A stretch of DNA of 64,000 nucleotides. Origin: Solen grandis (Eukaryota > Mollusca > Bivalvia > Adapedonta > Solenidae). Numbering within the stretch: the first letter of the stretch is position 1; each line of letters starts with the position of its first letter. The notes under the pieces are model-generated. The model worked only from the letters and a program-made list of their open reading frames with translations, had not been told where the DNA came from and made no database searches. Location of the stretch: contig CM037784.1 in assembly GCA_021229015.1 (NCBI GenBank), positions 63,211,711 to 63,275,710 of the forward strand, read 5' to 3'. Of this stretch, positions 10,788 through 22,600 are shown piece after piece. Made by a program: the position numbers and the translations under genes.

Positions 10788-11155
10788 TTTTTGTTATTAC
10801 CCTTATTATTCTTTACTCGAAATTGATTATTAGAAAATGGGTTTGAACATTAAAAACATTTATTTTTCGTGCATGATAGATAGTTGATACGACATTGATT
10901 TTATAATTTTAAGCGGATCCACATCTTTCCTATGAAAGATAGGCCACTGCGCTCGTTTTTATGCTATGCTGGTAGTTCCATTATGACCGTTTTAAATAAA
11001 AAGCTAAATCATTCTCTTTAAAAAGTGAAAAGACAATTATACGGAAAAAAAGACACATATACTAAAATATAAAACTAAAAGAGGCTTCACTCTGTCCGTT
11101 TAGATGGGTCTTATATCCTCATGCACTTGAATTTAACAAAACAATTCTAATTTTT

Positions 11156-11186
<31 letters not shown>

Positions 11187-12620
11187 ACATAAAATTAAAT
11201 AAATTCGTTTTCAAACAATATTTTTTAAAATTTCTTCAGAACATTCTTCACAAGATTGTTCTTTCATTTTCCTTGAACATTTTCTTTAAAGGTTGTTTGA
11301 TTAACACAATGATAAACATGGACGAGTCATCCTGTTATGCAATGATTAACTAACCAATGCTGAAAACGAATACAAAGTTTAGAATCTGTTATACCTATTC
11401 GTATAACTTTATTGCTATTTTTATTTTCTTCTGTTTTAAAGATATGATCCAATGATAAACATTTTAGATGCTTTTTTTTTCTGGCAAAACAACCCTTTAA
11501 GTGTAGTATTACTGACATTGTGCCAGCTTACATCCGAAAATTGGGAGCATCCGAAATATATACTTTGCATGTCCAAAATATTGCGATTATAAACTGTACT
11601 CTCTTTCCCATTCGACTTGCAAAATAAAGTACATGTAACTTAAAGCTCCTGTGGCTTAATGAATATAAGGCACACAGGTACCATGCATGGCTGAATGTGA
11701 CTGAAGATTTAAGATCACGCATGAAAGATCTCATTTATGTACGCATTAGTTATCGTTTATAATTTTGAATCTTATTGAATTCATCACAAGCGACGCGGAG
11801 AAAAAAAAAGATGAATTTTATGACATCAAAATAAAAGGATAAGAAGTCGACCTTATTTTTGATGTCGCATTATGACACTGCCTCCTTGGCGATCAAACCC
11901 AAATTTATTTAGCGAGTTTTCGACACAGTCTTCATATTATAATATATTCTTATGAATCTTAAGAAGCCCACCCCCATTTCTCTCTCTCTATCTCTCTCTC
12001 TCTCTGGCATGGTAGAGCGTTCGATTTAATTAAACACTAAATATCAAGGACAATTTCAACGCCATCAGACTGTAGTTTCATTTCACTTATTTGCAAAGCA
12101 AGGTGCTTTGATAGATAGATTGGTCATTGATAGATCACCACATGATACCCGTTAACTTGGAATTTTTCGGCGAATTTACAGGACAGAGAACAAGTAGCTG
12201 TAACCTTGAAGAACCCAGTGACATTAGACACTAAAACTAAGAACCGTAGTAACTGACCCTCGTTGGGTGCCAAATTTACTCATCGAACCCAGGCCTTGGG
12301 TATACAGTATACAAAAGGATCACTCAGGTCAGAAAAAAAGCTACATGTGCTACCGAGCAACGTTAAATATCAACGGCCGATCGATAGATCATGTAGTGAA
12401 ACGAAATAAGTCAGCCGGGGGTATCCGACGATGGCTACCGAGTTGAGAAAGAACATCTATCGTATTTTATTTCAACTACAAATTGAAAATAAATAATCAG
12501 TTTGACCAGGATCATGATCAACACACCAATGCTAATTGAATGTTTAATACACTGGATTTGTGACAAAAAAAGTAAAAAATAAAAAGGATCATAACCAGAC
12601 TTTGCCTGCTAGGAAGCCTG
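10788..12620. other. unassigned intergenic stretch with microsatellites
   Basis: Contains a (GA)n run at 11156-11187 and a (TC)n run at 11979-12005. No exon, RNA gene or repeat family recognised. Confidence 0.5.
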
Positions 12621-12740
12621 CGGTAGGTCGATATGGTTCTACCAGGATGCCTCTTCAATGTATCCGGTATCTTCCGGAACCTTTAATTAGCTGGACGTCG
12701 TTGTATATCCGAAATACTCGGTAGGCCCAAAGCAACAACA
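12612..12740 (+). mobile_element. SINE family A fragment lacking the tRNA head
   Basis: GGAAGCCTGCGGTAGGTCGA...GTTCTACC...TTTAATTAGCTGGACGTCGT...CGAAATACTCGGTAGGCCCAAAGCAACAACA matches the 3' half of family A and keeps its CAACAA tail. The head is absent, consistent with 5' truncation. No target duplication seen. Confidence 0.6.
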
Positions 12741-12832
12741 ACAAAACACCATCACCACCGTACTGCTTGGGTTGCTTTCCAACCGATTTGTTATCAGAAT
12801 GTAATAGTTACATTCTGTTTTCAGTTGGGTAT

Positions 12833-12959
12833 TGTGAGTTACCGTGTCGTGGGAGAAAATACAGTGTTTACTGTCACTATGAAATATTCGAGCCGAAGGC
12901 GAAAACTTTATTACACAGTGAAAAATCCTGTCTTCTCTCCCTAGACACGGTAATTCAAC
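12833..12959. mobile_element. small inverted-repeat element (MITE), copy 1
   Basis: TGTGAGTTACCGTGTCGTGG at the left pairs with CCTAGACACGGTAATTCAAC at the right, with a few mismatches. Similar sequence, including the preceding ACATTCTGTTTTCA, is found at 20890-21043. Two similar hairpin copies suggest a small DNA element family. Confidence 0.5.
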
Positions 12960-12966
12960 TGTAGTT

Positions 12967-15900
12967 ATTTTCGCAGATATGTATAGGTTAATGTTTGTGT
13001 GTTGTGTTGTATGGAATTATGTTTTGATGTTACTATCCAAGTCCATCTCTACACGCATGCGCACAAAGATTGATAGTATATACAAGGTTACCCATTAAAC
13101 CAAGTGGTTTAACGAGTTAAACCGATCGAAAATTTTGAAAAATACTGCAATCTCATTGGTCAAAATATAATTCCATACATTAATTAAAAAAAAAAAAAAA
13201 TATTTTCATAGTTAAATTTCTAAAAATAGTTGCTATTTCACAGTTATCCGTGGTGCTCTGTTAATACCCCACTCTTCATGTAGGTAACACACTGCATATT
13301 TCTAAAAATAGAAGTTATTTCATGCAATAAGATATATCTGACTCACCGGATGTTTTATCATAATTTGTGGTTATGTAAAGTATGTTCATGATGTAGAATA
13401 TTTACATTATTTGTATTTATGAATAAAGAAAAAAAGAAAAGAAAAAAGCTGCAATATTTGCCGTTTATATGATTGGGTCGTGTTATGATATCATCTTGGT
13501 GGGCCGGTAATGGTGTGTGAAAGTCCCTGTAATAAAAAAAGGGATGATAATAAATGCAGGAAGTGTGTGTGTGTCTGTGTATGTCCTTATCGTCAAGATT
13601 CATCTATCAGGAATAATTTGATTTCAAAGTTGGATCGATCTCCAGGACCCGTATAATTGAACAGGTCATTTCCGCGTGTGTGTTCTCTTTTATATCGGCT
13701 ATTTTAAACTCCCACGAATACCATCGACTTCCGGTAGTTATTCTCACCACCTACGTTCAATACATAGTTCCCGTGTGATGTCATAGGCACTGATAAGACA
13801 CTTTTTGGCAGCCATTTTGTTATGGTTTAATTAATGCAGGCCGAAATCAGATAATACTTTCTGTTTTTAAATCTGCTTTTATTTTATATATAGAGCGGGT
13901 ATTACCGAACACTAAAGCTGAAATAAGAGTACTCAGTAAAACATGCAGCTTACACGATGTACAACTCAGATATGACGAATATGGCCTTTCTTCTTCATTT
14001 ATATACAAGAAACACCTATCTGGGCACATTTTATGTTAAGATATAACATTTTATTTGTAGGACCTGACTGTTTGTATTACCGACCAGAAGTGTAATGCCG
14101 AACAAGTGTGCGTCAATTACCGAACATTTCCGACCATTTCAACCAAAAGATTATATCAAAATATATTATTTCATTACTAATCATCATAGTTATTTACAAT
14201 ATCACTTAGTATAGTACTTAATTGTCCCATTTTTACCAAATAGGATGTTTGTTCAGAACTCTAGAGGGTTAGGTCAGGGTGGCGGCAAAAGAAACTCTTC
14301 ACCCAAGATCGACAGGGTCTGTTGTCAAAAAAAAGGCAGGATGACCTTCGTCATTAATGATTTATTTATATTGTAGTTTCTTAATTAGATTCACTTATAT
14401 TTAACTTTAATAATATCACTCAACATAACATTCTAATTAATAACATTATAGACGATAACTGTGGTTTTTTCAAGCGTTCTGGAACGAAAATGTTCAGTAA
14501 TACACATTTGATAAAATCACCTAGTAACTTACTTTAAATGTATACAGGGTTAGCTTTAAAAAAAAAGCTAGCAAACGGCTCGATTGGTATTATTTTCTCT
14601 TAAAGTTGAGAAGTGCATGCGGTTAGTGTGTGTTACATGGTTTCGTAAAGAGAAGAAATGATATTCTTTATAATTCATATAAAAATCCATTGAATTTTCC
14701 AATCAAAATGGCCGCAAAGAGTGGTGATATTCATTGATGTGGGAACTATTTATTTACACATATGATTATTCATGTAATCACGAAGTTAAATAGAGCTTTA
14801 AATTACTGCTATGGCCACTTCGTACGCAACAAACCATAACTAACAGTCAACCGGTTGACGCTGGTGTATAAGCATCGAACCGTTCAGCCAATCAGGATGA
14901 GTCTGTAGTCATTCACTTCGGCCTGTGTATACTTCGTACTAAGTACAGGTTGTTTCAGTTGTTGACGTTTTGCGTTCCGGATTATACTAGGATATTTTGT
15001 TTAATTCAGGTATTTCACTCTCTCTCTCTCTCTCTCTCTCTCAATTTCAGTTTCATTTAAAGTAAACTATGATGTTTTTAACTTTAGAGTTGACTATCTT
15101 ATGTATATGGTTAATAATTTAAATGGTTAGATATAACTTTATTGTTGCAGCATTAATAAGTTCGAATTTCTCCTGCTAGTATTCTGATTGAAAATGGTAA
15201 TCGTAAGTACAAAGTGTATATAAATCATGTTATCTTCGTGCGTGATTTTAGACGTAAAACTTAACTTTGCCTTTTAAAACAGCCTGTTAATTTTTCGTAT
15301 AAATTTGTACAAAATATGTTGTAATTAATTTGTAGCATACAAAATTGCTTTTTATTTTTACTTATTTTATCATTAGCTATAGCGATAACATCAAAATAAA
15401 AAATAATAAAAAAACACGTAAAGAATGCTTTTGAAGTAACTTTTTCAGTATGTAACTGTTCTACATAATATTCCATGTATTTATCTACTTCACGGATATT
15501 GATATTGAAGCGCGGCTACGTAATTTGAGAGGTTTAAAATATTTTGTTTACACAAAAAACAAAAATAAACCTTTGTATTGTGAATATAATGTATGCCTGA
15601 TAAACAAACTATAAATGTGCCTTTCAGAGGTTTGACGCACAAAGTAAGATTTATGTAAATTATTGTTAACTGATTCACTGACTTTAAATATTTATTTTGT
15701 AAGACAGTTCATATACACCTGTTGATATTCAATTTCTGACATTAGGACACTTTATAGAAGAACAAATAAATTGAATTCCAGTTAAAATCACGCATTAAGA
15801 AAAGTGAGCATTAAAAGATGACTTTTGTTGAATGTCATAAGTAAATGGTATTTGACATTAAAACGGTCCGTTGGTGAACGTAACGAAACCTATCATAAAA

Positions 15901-16253
15901 TAAATAGAAAAATATTGGATGGAACATCTGGCATTAAATGTCGCTAGCATAGTTAATGCAGTAAATATGGGAACACTTTTCGATTTACTTCGGTAGGAGA
16001 CCAGCTCAACTTGAGATGATATTCTTTATACCAGTCCATTTGATTCAGTTGTCAATAAAGGCTGACTTCGGCTTTATTTTGTCTCCATGTGTCGCAACAG
16101 ATGTTGATTGTATTGCTGTATGCACGTTACATTTCACATTTCACAATAGTAACGTTTTTGTAAACTGACGTAAACATTTTAGCGTTATTGCAATTGAGCT
16201 CTTTTTGTATCAAGCGTGCGCGAGTACATTTATGTATAATGCGCTGGTGTTTT
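12967..16253. other. unassigned intergenic stretch
   Basis: AT-rich with a (TC)n run at 15017-15042. A 5' UTR exon of the transporter gene could lie here or further downstream, but no first exon can be defined from the sequence alone. Confidence 0.4.
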
Positions 16254-16257
16254 AACT

Positions 16258-16489
16258 CTTTCCCTCATATAGACTCATTTTGACGTACTCAATAGGCACC
16301 ACGTAAAGCCTGATCTGCAGAAAACCACAGTTAAACCTTACCAAATTTAATTACAAAATCCTCATTTACAGACCACTGAGGAGCAGCGAACAGCATAAAA
16401 CCTGATCAGCCTGCGAGTTACTCGCAGGCTGATCTGGTTTTATGCTGTTCGCATAGGTCTTTTCATGGTGTCCTCTATGAGGGAAAGGG
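16258..16489. mobile_element. piggyBac-like MITE, copy 1 (232 bp)
   Basis: The element is flanked by TTAA at 16254-16257 and 16490-16493. Its ends are CTCTTTCCCTCAT and ATGAGGGAAAGGG, inverted with one mismatch. An internal hairpin of two 33-base arms (16386-16418 and 16420-16452) with a single mismatch surrounds one unpaired base. TTAA target sites with termini starting CCC are characteristic of piggyBac elements. The assignment is inference. Copy 2 at 41154-41385 has the same length. Confidence 0.75.
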
Positions 16490-16493
16490 TTAA

Positions 16494-17849
16494 AATCTGC
16501 TCACATCGTTGATATAAATTTTGATGTTTAATTTATATTTATAATTGTTATATATATTTGAAACAATAATTTGTTTGGCATATGATCTTTATTGTATACT
16601 GCTAAAACTCACTTAAGAGCTACCCTTTTGTAAGACGTTTCAATAAATTTGAAATTTAATATGCTAATGAGCAAATATATGTCTGTGTACATTATTTTTT
16701 AATTTAAGACAAATAATGTATGCATGATAGCAGAATGTTATATAAGCCTTGTACATGTATATATGCAAGTAATAGCACATACAAAAATACGCAATTACGT
16801 ATTTGGTAGTAAAAAGGAAAGACATTCAAATGTTTCTAGATATAACCCCGGATTGTTGTCGTCCGATACAGAAATAAGTTAGAAAAGTACAAAGTTGCAA
16901 GCAACCCTTCTCAAAACCCCGTAGAAAGCTCCAATGGAATCAGTTTACCAAGAAGAGCTGATATCTTATTAAAGGTTTATATTGCTTTCTGTTAGTTTCA
17001 AATGATGTATTCTACATCGATTGTTTCTTACAATTTATACTTATTCCTCTCAAAGGTTCATGTGTTGGACCAATAACCGGTATTCCAGGGACTGGTATTG
17101 GTCCAGCCTTGCTATTTGCAGATTTTTAAAAAAAATTATTTGACTTTTTTTATTTTGAAAACATAACATTTTTTCAAGGACGACTTTTGTTTTAATTCGT
17201 GATACTTGGTCATCCATTTTATTTTCAACTAATCAACTATGTATATGTATCTAAAAAGCAATTATAGGAATTGAAGTTGTAATAAAACAGAGTGCAAAAT
17301 CCACGATAAGCGCATGTATATAGCTGATAATAGAATATTTATCGGCGGTTTGGGGGCCTTCGCGACAAAGTGGTTTCAGTCTTTGACTTAAGGTATAACC
17401 CCACTAATACCCATATTCCATATCTTGCCACGTGTGAAATATTTCTATGAAACTTTGTCACGTTGAAGACATCCATAAATAAAAATGTTTCATCGCGTGT
17501 TTAGAAGTAGGGGAGATAATTTGTATTTAAGTTAACATTGAAGTCCATGGAAAATATACAAGGTAGAAAGATTAATTATATGATTCTGATTTAAATTTCA
17601 TAACACATCTTAAACTTTACCGTAGAAAAATGGAAAAAATTACTTTATTTTTGTAGTTTTCAGGGGAGATAAACATGACAACAGAATTTTAAAGGGGAGT
17701 TAATAAAAGAATTTCTGTCATATGTCTGCCTTTAAGATTTCCATGGTTTGACATTTTAAAAGCTTATATTGTAAAGTTATATACATGGATGTGATGGTTA
17801 TTATTGGGCATATACCTTAACCGGAAGTGAATTACAGGGCAGAAACCTT
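16494..17849. other. unassigned intergenic stretch
   Basis: AT-rich, no exon recognised. A short inverted repeat (GGACCAATA ... TATTGGTCC) lies at about 17068-17104. Confidence 0.4.
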
Positions 17850-17861
17850 AACAATCATTTA

Positions 17862-18149
17862 GACCGGTCCCGGTGGCAGTGTGGTTAGAGCGTCCGTTCC
17901 GGAATCGGGAGATCGTGGGTTCAATTTCCTACTGCGATATACCAAAGTCGTAAAAATTGTACTGATAAATATGGCTTGCTTTGGCCCAGCAAATATGGAA
18001 GTTAAAAGACTAGTTGGCCCGGTTATCAGGATAATGTGACTGGATATAGTATCAGGTCTACGGCGTGATACTGCAGTGTGCCAGCACTATATCTGTCTCC
18101 AAATGACTGAAATACTGTCGGCGGGACGTTTAACCAACCAAACAAACAA
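17862..18149 (+). mobile_element. tRNA-derived SINE, family B
   Basis: The head GTCCCGGTGGCAGTGTGGTT AGAGCG and B-box GTGGGTTCAATTTCC are tRNA-like. The body has ATACCAAAGTCGTAAAAATT, GGATAATGTGACTGGATATA, CTACGGCGTGATACTGCAGT and the end ACTGTCGGCGGGACGTTTAA. The direct repeat AACAAT(C/T)ATTTA at 17850-17861 and 18145-18156 has one mismatch and fits a target duplication. Other copies are at 43600-43850, 44940-45237, 53930-54430 and 54480-54793. Confidence 0.75.
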
Positions 18150-18156
18150 TTATTTA

Positions 18157-19301
18157 CCACTACCGCTGTGGTTTCAGGATCGAATTCCACCAACAATACT
18201 TTAAGTGCACAATTTTCCACTTCGCATACGCTATATCCCATTAAAATAGGCAAAGAAATAAATAATAATAACAGTGTTCTTTTTCGAATCGAGGCAACTT
18301 ATGCTGCTTTTGATAGCTTAAAATGACAATACGGCCACACTGCTACCTGTAGTCAGCAGACTGACATATTGTAGCGACGGTAAGCTTTAAAACAACAAAG
18401 TACAAGTAGTAAAGAACCGTAAAGAACATCAAACAGTTCCTGTATCAGCACATTTTAGTTAAACTTATTTCATTTTCAGTCCATAAGGAATCAGACCGGA
18501 AGCAAAATGATTATTGAACTCTTCTTCAGCATACCTTGCAAAAAATGCATTGTTTTCAATGATAGAAGTTACTAAGTATGCAAACGGAGAGAGAGAGAGA
18601 GATAATTCAAAAGTTGAGGATATATGGAATTTGTTTCGGAAGACAGTTTGACATGCTTCTCAAAATCTATGAGTAGTATTCCAAACAATTCTAGTACGTT
18701 TGTCGTAGCCAGATAGGAAAAAAATAACAAACCATACGACATTGAAGTAATATTTTGTTGTATTGTCAATTCTTGATTTTTTCCTTTTATATACATTTGA
18801 TTTTTATGTATAAAATGCAGTGACAAGACTAACTAGTTTACTTTATCGCCGTTTCTGATAGAGCATTACCAAAATTTCAGCGAACACAGGAAACTTTTTA
18901 AAACCACACGCACAGTTACATACTGTGATAACAACCGAAATAGTGAATGACTTCTATGACACTTAATCCTCACGTGACACAAGTGAGTTGTGAATGAAGA
19001 TATTGGGTATTTTCCATTGATAACTTGCAAACCTTTCCCCATCATACAACAAACCTTTAGATAATAAAACTTATCTTTAGAAACCTATCACAATTTACGT
19101 GTGTGATTAAATCTTCCTATGTCCAAAAAGTGTAACAACTTTATGTATGAAAATTACCTTATATAGAAGAAAATGTATTTTAATAAAACAAATGAACACG
19201 GTTATATAAGACATTTAGGACATTTATTATGGATCAGACGTAAGGTATCATTTAGTATTTCAATATTTGACTATCAAACATTTTTATTTTATCTTCTACA
19301 G
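18157..19301. other. sequence upstream of the transporter coding start
   Basis: AT-rich. It contains a short (GA)n run near 18587-18602. It ends in a pyrimidine-rich tract and the acceptor ATCTTCTACAG at 19301, so at least part of it is the 5' UTR intron of the SLC16-like gene. No promoter or first exon can be placed with confidence. Confidence 0.5.
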
Positions 19302-19610
19302 AATGTCTCTACGACAACAGGCCACAAGAATGGTTTAAAGCAATTTGGCGGCATCTAAAGGAGATGGGGAAACAATTAAAGACGGAGCAACAAAGCGAGG
19401 GCAGTGAAATATCTGACATTGACGACAATGCCCCGGATGGAGGATGGGGATGGGCCGTGTGTTTCGGCTGCTTTCTGGTCATGTTCATCCTGGATGGCAC
19501 CATGTTCTCGTTCGGAGTCTTGCTGCTCGACCTCTTGGAGTACTTTGGCGAGGGAAAGGCCAAGACCTCCTGGATCGGCTCGTGTTTACTTGGCTGGAGC
19601 ATGTTTATGG
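19302..19610 (+). CDS. SLC16-like gene, coding exon 1 (with 5' UTR part)
   Basis: The acceptor CTACAG ends at 19301, so 19302-19363 is 5' UTR. It holds a 12-codon upstream ORF (19303-19338) in another frame. The ATG at 19364 is chosen because it is the first in frame with DGGWGW. The coding part covers residues 1-82 and one base of codon 83, including membrane segment 1 (about 31-53) and the start of segment 2 (SWIGSCLLGW). The donor is GTAAGT at 19611, phase 1. Confidence 0.92.
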
Positions 19611-22600
19611 GTAAGTCATGATTTTGATGCTATGGCATAAAACAGTAAAGACTAGATATCTACGGCTGTTACGCTTGGTTTTCATCCGAATAAGGTTGTT
19701 AATTAGCCTTTCTTATGTAACTTCACACTGAGGATTTCAGGGAATACCTTCTTACGTGACAAACAATTAAAAAAAAAAAACACCCTCTATATAGGCCAAT
19801 GAATGTCAGAAGTCACAAGCATAATTATATAATTATGGCGATGAAAGCTCTGGAGTCTCAAATGAAAGAGGTTATGACGGGCCGCCGCTTAATATCAAAG
19901 CGCTCAATGTACTGAGAGACTGCTGGTAGGATTTATATGAAAGACATGATATTATATAACTCCCGCGTTTTTGCAGGGTTGAACTCGATAAAGGTAAAGG
20001 TCTTATGACCTTTTCATTATGATTCCAGTGAGTGCATACCTTCAGTGCGTACTTCAGTACTAGTATTCTATCTGTTTTATTTCCCATATAATGCTCTGAT
20101 ACCACACAGTAACCCACTCGAAATGGTTCTATAACTTGAAATTATTGCATGACCGCGGCTGTTTTTCTTTTAAATCCCCCATGAGGCTAAATTTACGATA
20201 CCACGGATAGAACTGTGATTCAAAGTAACACAGCTGGCCCACAGAAAAATTCGACATGTAAATATTTTGATGGCATAACTCGCATGTATGACGTAGACTA
20301 AGTCTTTATGTTACTAACATATTTTTTTTTATGTCCCCGAGATCTGTGATCGGGGGCATATTTTTTTGCCCTGTCTATTTGATTGTTGGTTTGTCTGCAA
20401 CTTAAAAAGTAACTCTTTTGGCCCCCCCCCCCCCCGTTTTTTTCAGTTTTTGTCTTAGCATAACTCATACCTATACAAGGTATTGACTTTAAACTTAAGA
20501 TATAAGTAGACTGAGAAGTGCAGTATCCAAGAACCGTAACTCTTTCTGGACCAATATTGGAACTATCTCCCTTTGTTTAATTTCATAATGAATTTCTGTC
20601 CTAGAATAACTTATTTACTACATACTTGAAAACGATACAAGGTACTGACTTTAAACGTCATATATAAGTCGAAGACAACTAGGAAAAGTGCAGTGACTAA
20701 GAACCATAACTCTACCAAGTCCGTCTTTTTATTATCTACCTTTATTTTTATTTTCTTGGGAGCAAAACTTATAAACAGAAGAAGGTAAGGACTTGAAATT
20801 TGAAACATAAAATAGCAAGTAGTAGCAATAGAGTAAACAAGAACAATATATTAAAAGGGGAAAAAACATATATTTATTGTCATGCTATAAAACATTCACA
20901 TTCTGTTTTCAATTTGGTATCGTGAATTACCGTATCTTGGGGGAGAAGAGAAGTTGTTTTTTTATTACTTTGTAATAAATTCTCGCCTTCCGCTCAAATA
21001 TAAAACAAAACCGAGTCTTTCCCCCTACGTCAGGGTAACTCACAGATGGGATCTCTTACCAAAATAAATTCAACGTGCTGTAGTTTCAACATCATCAGTC
21101 CCGTCAATTACAGGTGGAGTAGTAAGTTGCAAGACAGCTGGGACTCATTCGGGACTCGAACCGACAGCGGTGCGTGATTAAACCGTCTGTGGCTATCACC
21201 GCCCGGCAACAGCTACTAGAATAGCCGTTAATGCATGCCACAACTTTAATCTGTTAAATATTTCCTAATTTGTCGACATATTCTTGAATGATGACTTTTT
21301 CAGGACTAAATTATGTGAGTTTAATTTAACTTAATATTTAATACTTTGTCATGTTTTCTGGTAAAGTTTATATCAATTACCTGTTGCAGTCAATATATAG
21401 GCTCATTCAACTCTTTATTTTAAAAAGTTCGTCATGACATAATAAAGTAAGAAAAAAAGGAGATAATACAGGATGGAGATGACGTGGAAATCCTGTCAGT
21501 AGGCAATATTATATGGGAAATACATCATTACCAAACACAGTTTTATTGATGGTGTGGTTGACATTCAGCAGTGTTTACTTCAAAATAGTTAAATACTTAC
21601 TCAAATGGAATACTGTGTCTGGGAACCAAGGATACAAGGGCAGGAAATGATTTAAAAATGGTCCCCAAAACAATCATGCACAATTGAAATGATCTTGAGA
21701 TGCACGTGCGTACATTGAATGTTCATGGCATTCGTATTTATCCCACACGTCCAAGTAAGCTAGCTGAAGAGTTTGTTTTTCTTCTGTCAAGTCAACGACA
21801 AATAACGTTTCGTCTTTTTTTACCCCCTTTTTTTTCACTAAAAGTGTCTTATTGTCTGTTTATGAGTATATCTTTGTCTTATTTTTGTCATATTTTATGG
21901 AATATAAAAGAAATAAACGTCACTGGGTACCAACTAGCAACCCTTATATTTGATACATGAAGCAGACGACAAGGATACTCCACCATGCTTGACATGTTTA
22001 TGTCTTATCCAGCATGTAAGGTATACATGCATTGTGTGAACCTATATATAACGAAATCTACACCTAACATGACTCTGCTGAATTTATTTTTAAAGTGCAG
22101 TAGATAAATTCTGTTACGTTATAAAAGATGCACTAAGTTGTAGACGAAAATGCTGCTAAACCGGTAAAATATTTCTCATATTTTACCTGTAGCTATTACA
22201 ATGATATGTTTTCCATAATTAAATTAGGAAAGGAAGGTATTGATATGTTTATATGATGCATTAAGTAAGCATTTCTTCATTCATACTTTCTTCCTTTCAT
22301 CATTTCGTCTCAGCCACGTCACACGTGAAGCATCCTTTGTCTATCTGTCATAGATGCGTGTAATAATCAAAGCGATGAAGGCACTGAAGTTGTGTGTGTC
22401 TCATTGACGAGCTGCAGATATGCAGTGTAACTTAGTTTTTGCCAAATATCAAACTTATATTAAAATAGTAAACGACTGTTTATTGTAGGCTATAGAAATA
22501 GGTAGGGTAAGAGTGGTGATGTGTCACTTGTCAACAGTCTCATGAAACAAATGACCGTGTTAACGCAACGTTAAAGCGGGGTTATTGGAACTGCGAGAAA

